Positions 53,280 to 62,526 of a stretch of 64,000 nt of DNA are shown piece by piece. The notes beneath the pieces are model-generated. The model searched no databases, was not told the DNA's origin, and saw only the letters and a program-made list of their open reading frames with translations. Within the stretch, counting starts at the first letter, position 1; each line of letters begins with the position of its first letter. Made by a program: the position numbers and the translations under genes. Origin of the DNA: Entoloma clypeatum (taxonomy: Eukaryota > Basidiomycota > Agaricomycetes > Agaricales > Entolomataceae); NCBI GenBank assembly GCA_963565915.1, contig OY751489.1:310001-374000 (forward strand), written 5' to 3'.

Positions 53280-53966
53280 CTAGGCACAGAGCATGGACAT
53301 TGTCTTCTGCTTCCCAAGAATTCTCTTCATAGCCATATCCCTTCCATTTGACCAAGAATTGAAGCTTGCCTCGATGTAGTCAGCTGTCCAAGAGGTTTTC
53401 AACATCATACTCCAATTCTTCTCTGACTACAGTCAGAGGCGGAGGGGAGTGGACCTGGCATTGGAAAGGGTCATTGGGAACTAGTGAAAGTTTGACAACA
53501 TGGAATACTGGGTGAACACGTCACATGGAAGGGGGGAGGCAAAGTTCATAGACATGTGTACCGACAGGTCGGACCACTGGGAAAGGACCTACATATTGAT
53601 GTGCAAGTTTTTTAGTGGGTCAGGTGGTTTTGAGGTCTGATGAGTCTAAAAAGACCTTGTCCCCCAGGCAGAATGTCGGAGTGGTACTCCGATGCTGGTT
53701 GTAATATCATGCCATGTTGTCTTTTGCCTTTGTCAATGCTGCATGAGCCTCTTCAAGAGCAGACTTCATCTGCTTACTGAACTCTGCTACTGCCTCGATC
53801 TCCATCTGCTGCGTGTGAGGCTCAAATCCCATGCGCGGATGGCAGCCAGTGTCAATGTAGAACAGAGTTTGGCGTGTCGATGCGTGAACATGGTTGTTAT
53901 ATGCCAATTCAGCCATCAGAAGCCATTCGTCCCAATCGTCTTGACATTCATTGATGAAGAGGCAAA
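53280..53966 (-). pseudogene. relic F integrase C-terminus and chromodomain
   Basis: Integrase end (INECQDDWDEWLLMAELAYN) then, with stops, GDKVFLDSSDL and VGPFPVV, and a chromodomain LQFLVKWKGYGYEENSWE near 53300. TGA at 53706 and several others replace probable Arg codons. Confidence 0.75.
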
Positions 53967-54424
53967 TGTTATGGTTGACAAACCCATGCAATGCTGAGGC
54001 AGAGAGGCTTAAGTAGCAAAGGCGGATACCAAGGTGATTGCTAGATCTGGGGAATACATGCAATGTATGTACCCTATATATACTAGAAGGTCGAGTCATC
54101 TAGATGACTCTAGAGCGGTTCCGGTCTGACTCCAGAAGCGGACCTGGAGTAGGTGTCTATGGTAACTGCTGCGGCGTGAGTCAGAGTATCTAAGTATAGT
54201 CCAATAAGTAACACGATGTCAAGGATGTGTGAGAGTAACCATCTAGATATGGTAACGATGACCATACTGTAGTGAGTAAGCGGAGGCCGGGGCCCAAATG
54301 ATGTAAAAGTGAATAGTAAGCATGAAACCAATAGATAAGATGAAACTGGCCATTAATCAGATAAGGCCTCTATGTCTTGTATCTTGTCTGAGCGATCAAT
54401 GCCATGGATAGTGAATCCATAACA
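53967..54424 (-). mobile_element. solo LTR, gypsy D/E/H-related, inside relic F integrase
   Basis: Starts TGTTATGGTTGACAAACC and ends CCATAACA, flanked by TSD GCAAA (53962-53966, 54425-54429). It resembles the minus-strand form of the D/E/H LTR (GTGATTGCTAGATCT versus GTGATTGCTAAATCT) but is clearly diverged. The internal region has been lost by LTR recombination. Confidence 0.75.
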
Positions 54425-55080
54425 GCAAAGATATGTTCCAGTCCTTGATTGACCCGCTCCATCTGTCCATCCGACTGCAGGTGGTAGGCTGTTGAGGCAG
54501 CAACCTTAATGCCTAGTAGTCTGTATAGTTTGCACATGAACTTGGCAACAAACTGTGGTCCGCAGTCAGAAACAATGGCCTCTGGTAGTCTGTGAAGTTT
54601 CCAGACATTTTGAACATAGGAGCGTGTGGCTGCATTGACCATGGTAATCTGTGGCAGGTCAGAGGTGTTCGGAGTGAGCGGATCAGAGGTGCCCATCGGA
54701 GAGGGCAAACACTGCGGAGGTGGCGGAGCTTCCTCAGCAGTCGACGTTGGACTCGGACTCAGAGTGTCGGGTAACACAGAACGGAATAAGATACTGCCCA
54801 ATACCCAGTCAATCAATGGATTGTAGCGGGTGAGCCAGTTGTGTCCTAGAACCAAATTACAAGATGAATTGAGGGTTGTCATGTAAAACACGACGGTCAG
54901 AAGTTCACTGGAAGGGAATCGGAGAGGAAGATCAATAGATTGCATGACATAAGTATTTGAAGAACCGTCAAAAAGTTTCAAAACCATAGGCAAAGGAATC
55001 AGAGTCAGAGATAAGTTTAAAGAAGAATAAATCTGGTATCTGCGAAGCAATGTGTAGAACCAGAATGAATAAGAGTACAA
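54425..55080 (-). pseudogene. relic F protease joined to integrase core (RT deleted)
   Basis: Protease signature LVLGHNWLTRYNPLIDW near 54810 is followed within about 75 residues by integrase (VWKLHRLPEAIVSDCGPQF and QSDGQMERVNQ). RT, RNase H and the integrase zinc domain are missing. The join lies near 54650-54700. A one-base deletion also shifts the frame where the solo LTR sits. Confidence 0.75.
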
Positions 55081-55325
55081 ATCAAAAGAGAGTTGGAAAA
55101 GGTCAGAGATATCAAATCAATACATAAAGAGTTTGGATTTGAGAGAGCGGATGCATTGAGTTGAAGGGTTTCCAAGGGTGCACGAAAGGAGTCAATGCAA
55201 TCCCCAGTATGTGCTAGAATCTGAGGACTGCTTACTATTTTTTTGACTCGGTTGTCTTCTCCAATTTGTCCTCAGCTTGGGCCATGCAGCCCTTTACTTT
55301 GGCGTTAGAAGACAATTTCTTCGAG

Positions 55326-56455
55326 CAGTTGGAAGCCTGATGACCCACACTGCCGCAAAACATGCATAAATTGTTATCAAATCATCGCTGGTGTTCTTGG
55401 GGAGTTAATTTCCCGTCTTTGCCAAGTTTGTCGGGCAGATTTCAGAGAGGTGGATGACAATTTTTGTTGTTGTTGCAAGTTGGGTTTAGACAATGAGTTG
55501 TTGTTGGAGGATGATGAAGCAGGGGTCTGTCTCTTGTCAGATTTGTCAGATTTGTCAGACTTCAGAGTGGATTTGTCAGAGGAGCGCGATTTCTCACGTT
55601 GACGTTCCCAGTAGTGAGCATCAATGTTATGGGCCATTATCTTTAACTCGGCCAGAGTCTTAGGTTTGGGGTAGGTCCCTAAAACATCTTTGATACATTC
55701 TGCTAAACCGGTATAGTACCGATATCAGAGCACGCCATCATCCCACTGTGTGCGAGTGGAAAGATGTTTGAAGTTGTGTTGTAACATAGGATCTTCTGAT
55801 TGTTGCACATCCGAAGGTGATCCAGACTGTCCTCTGCTTCTCCGGTTGGATCTATTGGTCCAAATTTGGATCTGAGGATATGCACGAAGGCGGACCAATT
55901 GTCCAACCAGACAGTGTTGTTGTCAGACTCTCCCAAGAGGGTGGGCTCAAACCATTTGAGCGCGGTTCCTCTGAGGTACGACAGAGCAAAACTGACTTTG
56001 TTATCATCATTGTCAAAAGCGGGGTTGTTTCTGAAATATAGTGTGCATTGTGCGAGGAAACTGGTGAGTTTCCGAGAGTTGGAGCCATCAAAAGTGTCGG
56101 GTTCCTTCAACTTCTTTTTCAGAGTCTTCGGAGTCTCTCTGTGTTGGAGCTCCTGCGTCATAAGCATGATTGCTTCAGCGAGGTTTGGAGTTTGCTCACG
56201 ACGGAAAGGATTGTTGTCATTGAAAGGAGAGGTTGGAGATTTGTGAGAATGACAGGATCCTTCAGGAATCGGAGGTACCTGTGTCTGAGGTGTTCGGAGA
56301 CGAGGTGTCGGAGACATGGGGTTGGGTTTAGGTGCAGATTCTTCTGCAGGAAAATCTTGGAACATATGTAGAAATAACGCCCTGGTGTCCTGCAGATTTG
56401 AAGCTTCCGCTGCGGCTGCTGCTGCGCAGGAGTTCTGAGTGTTGCAGACTGCCAT
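55326..56455 (-). pseudogene. relic F gag
   Basis: ATG 56455, 46 bases from the 5' LTR. Ala-rich start, Pro-rich segment, then a retrotransposon gag domain (EPDTFDGSNSRKLTSFL, TALKWFEP, FGPIDPTGEAEDSL). The frame stops at 55703, reopens with a Ser/Lys-rich tract (SDKSDKSDK) and ends with one CCHC knuckle, CMFCGSVGHQASNC, near 55330-55370. Confidence 0.75.
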
Positions 56456-56487
56456 AACTGGAATTTGAAATATGGATAAGCAAGTGG

Positions 56488-56499
56488 CAGTTTGAATAT
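56488..56499 (-). other. self-complementary primer site of relic F
   Basis: Minus-strand ATATTCAAACTG pairs exactly with CAGTTTGAATAT in the LTR (56726-56715), about 33 bases after a TATTTAAA box (56759-56752). The non-coding element has the same pairing with C/G in place of T/A at one position. Confidence 0.6.
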
Positions 56500-56501
56500 A
56501 C

Positions 56502-56969
56502 TGTTAAGAACTGATCAACAAAAACATCGGAGCTATGTCGGACGTGTTGGAGGGTCGGAGCAGAGCACGTGCAACGTAGGGGCAAGGACTTGGCTTCAAA
56601 CTTGTGTGTTGCACCCTTGCTAATATGTTGGTGTCCTTATTTCAGAGGATCAGAGGTTGGACTCAAGTTAAGAGTAGGAAAGAGGACGGGAGGTGTGATG
56701 TCGAATCTAAGTTGATATTCAAACTGAAGCTATTACATGATTCTACATAAGTTTAAATACTATGTCAGAGGACATGTGGCTTTGTCGGAGTCAGATAACA
56801 AGTGGCTGTTGGAGATGCTTAACATAAGTAAAATGGTTGGATGTAAGTAATGTACATAGTAACGAGATTCATAACAGTAGATGTGCATAATAAGTATTAG
56901 TCAAAATGTCGGAGGTGTTGGAGGTGTTGGAATTGGTTGGAAACTGTCAGAGCTGATCGGACTGTAACA
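56502..56969 (-). repeat. relic F 5' LTR
   Basis: 468 bp, TGTTACAGTCC to TTCTTAACA on the minus strand. It shares short segments with the non-coding family LTR, such as AAGTTTGAAGCCAAGTCCTT versus AAGTTGAAGCCAGGTCCTT. Confidence 0.75.
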
Positions 56970-57424
56970 TCCTTCAAGGTTGAGCAGGCTCTCACACTTG
57001 TCCACAATTATTGTATCACTATTGAGACAATCACAGGAGATTGTGCTGTCCCTGGAAGGAAGGGCTATACTCCCAAAGCCCAAATGAACCCCCGCACTGG
57101 AAAGAAATTGCCTCATGGTCTTGCATACTCTGAGAGCGCCTGGGAAAAGTCAACTCAAGGGTACTCAAAGAGCGTGAGGTCCAAAATTGACACCACGAAG
57201 AAAATTGCAAAGATTACAACACTGCAAAAGTTTTTGAAAGGGCCACTCAACGAGTGGGCAACCCATATGGTGCCAGAACAGATGTTGATATCATTGAAGA
57301 CAAGTGGGCTGTCCTAGCAGATGCTGAGGTGTTGGAACAGCATACGATCACATCAACACCGGAGGTAATCACGGTGGATGTGTCGTCTTGCAGTCCTAGT
57401 ATTCTCTATGCTATGCGCTACTAA
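56970..57424 (+). pseudogene. uncharacterised protein fragment
   Basis: Open from the LTR edge to TAG 57317 (Lys-rich, with RKGYTPKAQMNPRTGKKLPHG), and a second open stretch in another frame ends at 57424 (DIIEDKWAVLADAEVLEQ). The two may be joined by a frameshift or intron. I recognise no family. The 5' end is lost at relic F. Confidence 0.35.
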
Positions 57425-57548
57425 TCGTGTATCTACGATAGAGGGAGAACTTTACTACTAACCTTTGGGAGGTGTTTGCAAGGTGGGGGTTACTCGGTAA
57501 GAGCGTTATATTGCACAGAGAATAAGGACAGTCTTATATACTAGTCTA

Positions 57549-58128
57549 TGTCATAACCATGCAATTCAGCACATCCGACGACTCTGATGATTTATCCAAT
57601 CTGACATCCGACGATTTTCATAATAGTACTTATTGACATCTCTACTAGTTAACATTCTAATTATGCTGACAAGTAGACATCTTGATGTTGATTTTGCATT
57701 TCTCCTCTCCGTACTCCGATTGCTCCGATGAGTAACTCCGACATCCACACCTTACCTATAGTAGTTACTGACCCACTTCTGGTTTACTATAAGTAGTATG
57801 AATTCTGTCGTAGTTCCTCAGTTCAAATATTATATGTCACTATATGTTGCCATACGTTCCACCAATCTATTCCTTTGCCTTTCGTCCTCATCCTCCTTCT
57901 CACGTCTCCACCTCCGCACATCTGCTCCGCACATCCGCTCCTCTCACCCTCCGACATCTGCCAATCCGAAATCTAGGACCACGTCAAAGAATGGGGCGCA
58001 ACACATAAGTTGAAGCCAGGTCCTTTCTGCAAGACGTCGGACTTGTCGCATCCGTTCATCCGCTACTCCGCTCCGACTGCTCCGACGCATCCGACGTTTT
58101 CTGATGTTGAGAAACACGCTACGTGACA
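57549..58128 (+). mobile_element. solo LTR of the non-coding LTR family
   Basis: 580 bp, closely similar to the reverse complement of 17442-18030, TGTCATAACC to ACGTGACA, with TSD GTCTA (57544-57548, 58129-58133). Only the LTR remains. Confidence 0.88.
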
Positions 58129-58133
58129 GTCTA

Positions 58134-58756
58134 CTTATTTGTACATTATTTGTACATCATGGGATTGAGCACATGACACTATAGATGAAAGATCTATAGG
58201 AGTGGAATTCGTTCAACATGAGGAAGATGATGATTAAAGCATGGCTCCTTCTTCTGCACCAATCCAAAACTAATTTTCATTTAGTTCAGAACCCTTGCTC
58301 CATTACTTTTCTCTCATGTTTGTTTTTGTTTCACTCCTCCTCCACCATCATCCACTGTCTATCTAAAATGGGTGGTTATTTTATTTTATTTCACACATGC
58401 ACAGCCTGAAAATTGGCCTAATATAATATTGATTTTTCCAGAATTGGCGTGCCTGGAAGTACTCGACTGTTGCCTTGATGCTGTCTTGGAATGTCTTGGA
58501 CAGGCCTTGGCGGTGACTTGAGCTGTCTTGGAATGCTAGTTTCATGTGAAAAAGGCATCCCCCTTGAATATGAATTGGACAGCTTAAGCATGCTTAAGGT
58601 TTTTGTGGGTTTCCTTAAAAAATATAGCACCTTAATCAATTCTTACTGTATGCTTAGGGTGCTTGAGAGTTCTTAGGGCTACACTGGATATTATGATTGG
58701 CTCAATAACATTTCGGATTTGATTTCATGTGTTAATGTACAAATGAGCAAGATTAA
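58134..58756. other. intergenic, no gene seen
   Basis: AT-rich with scattered short frames. GCTGTCTTGGAATG occurs twice near 58480-58540. Nothing else recognisable. Confidence 0.5.
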
Positions 58757-60576
58757 CTACAATACTGGCGTGAGTGTGTCATTCCCTGTGTCAAAGAGAA
58801 CGCCCTGTACCTGTAATCTGTTCAGCCTTGCATGAGTGTTTTGTGGAAGCTTTTGCAGTTCTTTTGGCATTGGTTGACCATGGACTGCACCTCGGAGTGC
58901 GGCCACCTTTGTGCGCGCCGGCACCAGGAGTTCTCTGACGCGATGCTCGTCGGTGCCAAGGACGCAATATATCAGGCCGAGTGGCGGTGAATCAACCTCA
59001 ATTTGGCTGGCCTGGAGTCTGGCGATGATGTGTAGTAGGGTTGGCACTTCGTGCGAATGGGATGTGCCAAGAGTACACTGAATGAGGAAGACTGAAGTTC
59101 CAGTAATGAGGATGGCGTCGACGGCAGCAAAGGTGGGTGATTGCGGCTGGAGGTAAAGCGGACCGCATGTTCTCATGGATGGCTTGTGGGTTTCGAGGAC
59201 GAAGTCGTCGGCCTTTCCGAGGAGCTCGAGTTTTTCTGTGACTTCGTCAACACCAAAGACCGGCCGGGGATCGATCTTCTTGTGGATGAGCACGCGATGA
59301 AGCATGCTCTCGACGAGCTTGCCGGCTGACGAGCGTGTGTGGCCGTCATCGAACGCCTCGGACAGATGCTGTCGGAACATCTGGACGTGTTCCTCCATTG
59401 CCTTTGCGGTGCGGTTTGCGATGTAATTTGTGAGGAAGTTAATACTAGGTCTCTTGCGGTCGACGCTGGGTCCCTCTCCGTCGATACTGGTGCTCCCCTT
59501 GTCGACGCCAACTTCGTCCAATAGTTCCAAGGGCTCGACGAGAAAGATTCGATGGGTGGCTTCAATGCCCTCAACGAGCTTCGCAGTCGCCCAGCTGAAT
59601 GGATTTTTCGGAAGGATTTTGTTGAGGATGGAGTCAATATCCTGGGCTGATAGTATATCTGTGTCGTCTTGCGCAAAGAGACCGCGTGCGACAGGTCCGA
59701 TAATGCGGAGCCTCTGAAGAATATTTGAAGGGTCCCGATTGGTGAGTATCCTTGTTTAGCAAGGTCAGGACGGGTGGAATGGTCAAAGACAGCGACGTAC
59801 GTCATTGCTGTGATTTCTCCCAATGACCACGGCTTCATGTACCAGCGACCAGCAATGAACTGTTTGCAAAAATGGTGCATGCGATGATCCCGCGGCGATG
59901 ATGTCCATACTAGAGTAGTGGCCCACCGAGTCCAGAGGTCAGGGAGCCAACCTTCGGTGTTAACGTCGACGTCGACAAGGGCCCAGCTATGTTTGAGAGC
60001 AGCCACAACATCCGGGTCGTTGCCGATGTCGTTTTCCATCGCAGCTATCCTTTCGACACCGACTTCCGAGAAGTAGTAAACCCAGGTTGTGTCTGGGACG
60101 AAGAATACAGACTGCCCAGAAGCGAGCAGAGAGAATAGAATGTAGTATGTGCCAATGCTCTTGCCTGCCAAACGCAACGTATGAACACGAAACCAAAAGT
60201 AGAGAGAGAAGAACCACTTTCCAATGCCAGGCTGACCAGTAACGAAGAAACGGCCACCGTTCTTGGCTTTAGCGATGAAGTCATCGTATTCTTGGCGAAC
60301 AATCAATGCCGTCGATCCAACGAACTTCTGAAAAAGGAAGATCTCGTTCGCGTCGAGGTCAATGTAGCGAATCTGAATCGACTGGTCTACGTCCATTGCG
60401 GTGGCATCAGCATCCTTGTCCTTCGTCCATATGCTCAAGTCTGCTACGCAGGTTCGGATGTAATGGGACAAGCGGTTTCCTTCTCCTGGCGTTGGCCAGA
60501 GGTGCTTGTGAAGTTTTGCATACATTTGGGTTGATGGAAGAGGCGTAAACGCGGGCAGTGAAGCATTATCGTTCAT
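58757..60576 (-). pseudogene. Crinkler/RHS-like P-loop NTPase with nuclease-like C-terminus, frameshifted
   Basis: ATG 60576. A P-loop FFVTGQPGIGKW lies at about residues 110-121, with Trp where Ser/Thr is normal; a Walker-B-like ALVDVD and a TSSPR motif follow. Near 59739 the frame changes by one base: the upstream frame (YSPIGT) becomes nonsense while the next frame carries the protein on (DPSNILQRLRIIGPVARG). The C-terminal part to 58757 includes AVDAILIT ... VFLIQCTL, typical of the restriction-like nuclease of fungal CR proteins. About 600 residues in all. The frameshift may be real or a sequencing error, and a very short intron is less likely. With the altered P-loop, ATPase activity is doubtful. 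Confidence 0.6.
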
Positions 60577-60687
60577 TATGCTTGAGGGGAGTATTGACGT
60601 GAGTTGTCACATGTCACGGTGACACTTGTTATCTCAAGTGACAAGTCCGGTACTGTTGATGGCCCCTGATCTTCCCACCTCCTTGGA
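60577..60687. promoter_or_regulatory. 111-bp divergent intergenic region
   Basis: Lies between the start codons of the CR-like gene (-) and the F-box gene (+). It contains the inverted repeat TGTCACGGTGACA near 60613-60625 and further TGTCAC/AAGTGACA words. No clear TATA box. Confidence 0.4.
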
Positions 60688-62058
60688 ATGTTGAACGTTC
60701 AGAATGTCCAACATGTCGGACCATTCTCCAGCCTCCCAAACGAAATCATCCAAGAGATTGTCCGATACTCTCAGACTCTCGATCTTGCTTCACTCTCTCG
60801 AACATCAAAGCAAATCCACCTCATTGCAACACAGGGTTTATATACGAATCTCATTCTTCGAACCACAAAGAAAGGTATACGAGTCTTTCAAACAATTTTG
60901 AAACGGCCTTTGGCGGCAGCGTCTGTTAGACATCTTGAAATGTGAGCAAATCATTGTAGCTCAGGCAAATGGGTCTCTGACTTCTTTTCCAATCGATTTG
61001 CAAGCAAGACCCAGTGTTATCGCGCCCTCCGTGGTTTCTTTGAGCTCGCCGCTCGAGCAATCCGCCAGACCACTGGGATCATATCACTGTGCATATATCC
61101 ACGTATGGGCCCAGTACTTCGTTCACTCCGACATCACAATGCCCGACTGCCTCACCTTACAAAATGTCGTCTTCCGCAATCATCTGAGGTCCCTCACTTC
61201 CTTCGCAGTCACGACACCATCGAAGATCTCAAACTCTGGCCTGAAGCGGGGGTGTCTGAGAACACGCTCGACTGGACCCCCGTTATTCTCCCTCACCTCA
61301 AGACCTTTTTCGGAGCAGGGATCTTTGCCCCATATCTACTTCCAAATTCCGCGATAACGACACTAAGTCTGCACTGTGCGACTGGTGACGATGCGATAAC
61401 ACCTTTACCATTGCTCCCAAAGTCCGTGAGGGAGATACAGTTGCTTGTGATAACATCATGGGATGAGCGCATCGTCCTCGCCACGGCGAAGAGTCTTCCG
61501 TATTTAGCAAAACTTACGCTCCGGCATGTGGGAATACATGCATCGAAGTCAGAGCTAAATGTAAGTCACTTCTCCTCAGCCTTCCTGACCGTGCCTCACT
61601 TTTACATTATGTAGACATTTTTGGAGAACATAGAAGGTTCCTTATCATTGTTCAGATCTTTAGCTTCTATATCCTTGGTGGCGTATCCGGGGGCAGATTT
61701 TTGCCAACAGTCCGACCTTGACGAAGAATTTGTAACTGCAAATCGTTGGGGTACTCGATATCCCTCTCTCACATGCATTGGGCTCCCGATTAGTAAGTAT
61801 ACCCCGTTTGAATTGCGTTTACAACCATACATTCTTAATACCATGTTTGACTTTACAGGCGGGACGAGATGGCTTCGGACCCCACATCCTAACGGGCTCT
61901 ACTTCTGGCCGGATCCTAATCATAGCACCCATGATTGTAGGATGCGGGATCCGTGGGTGACTAACGCCATCCTTAGTGGCAGGATGCCATGTAATCGTGA
62001 CATGGCAAAGATCTTACAAACAAGGATCGAGGGATGGCAGCACAGAAGAGGAGTATGA
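60688..62058 (+). CDS. F-box protein, four exons
   Basis: Exons 60688-60941, 61005-61560, 61615-61792 and 61859-62058 join in frame to 395 residues. Introns of 63, 54 and 66 nt start GTGAGC, GTAAGT and GTAAGT and end CAAG, GTAG and ACAG. The F-box (FSSLPNEIIQEIVRYSQ, then LASLSRTSKQIHLIA) is at residues ~12-55, where SKP1 binding is expected. The rest shows leucine-rich spacing (VILPHLKTFFGAG, LPYLAKLTLRHVG) like the substrate-recognition part of many agaricomycete F-box proteins. Likely an SCF ubiquitin-ligase adaptor of unknown target. No damage seen. Confidence 0.75.
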
Positions 62059-62156
62059 CGGGGATGATCATTTCTAAAATTTTTTGTACCATTCATCGCT
62101 GCATCGGTTTCTTCCGATTGAATATGGCTTCACAAATATTAACATAGGGAGCGGCG

Positions 62157-62472
62157 TCACAGCTTTCGTTTCTTATTTGAGACTGCCTGCATGTATTCAC
62201 CGATGACCTCGGACGTCTGTTGTGTCTGAGCAAGGTCCTTCTTGTCACTTCGCAGCGGCTGTGGCGAAGGTGAAGGGGTCAGTAGCGCGGTGCGTCCCGC
62301 AGTGGACAACGCGTTCGGGCTCAGTATCTGAGAGGGTGGCTGTAAAGCCAACGGCCGCCTGCCTGTAAGTCCAAGGGCTTCAGCGATCAAACAAAAACAT
62401 TTGTAGCAGTGATCCCGCACCTGTTCTTTCCGCAGCAGTCAAATTCACTCTGCCTTCAACGATGGCTTTCAT
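62157..62472 (-). CDS. small two-exon gene, nuclear-localisation-like C-terminus
   Basis: Exon 1 62472-62421 (ATG at 62472), intron 62420-62363 (58 nt, GTGCGG to TTACAG), exon 2 62362-62157, joining to 85 residues. Ser/Pro/Leu-rich, ending SNKKRKL, which looks like a basic nuclear signal. I do not recognise the family. It could be the last exons of the gene just upstream (62527-64000), although I could not join them in frame. Confidence 0.45.
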
Positions 62473-62526
62473 GAAGACGAAGTAGTAATATTATATCTAT
62501 AATCTAAAAAATAAAAGTAAGTATTA

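Larger units (their letters stand above)
52753..56969 (-). mobile_element. Ty3/gypsy chromovirus relic F, deleted and decayed
   Basis: The minus strand shows gag with CCHC, a protease segment, the integrase catalytic core and a chromodomain, but no RT or RNase H. The frame has many TGA and TAG stops. The 5' LTR (56502-56969) is self-priming type; the 3' LTR (52753-53172) is a different family. It is probably a product of recombination or deletion between two elements. Confidence 0.65.
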
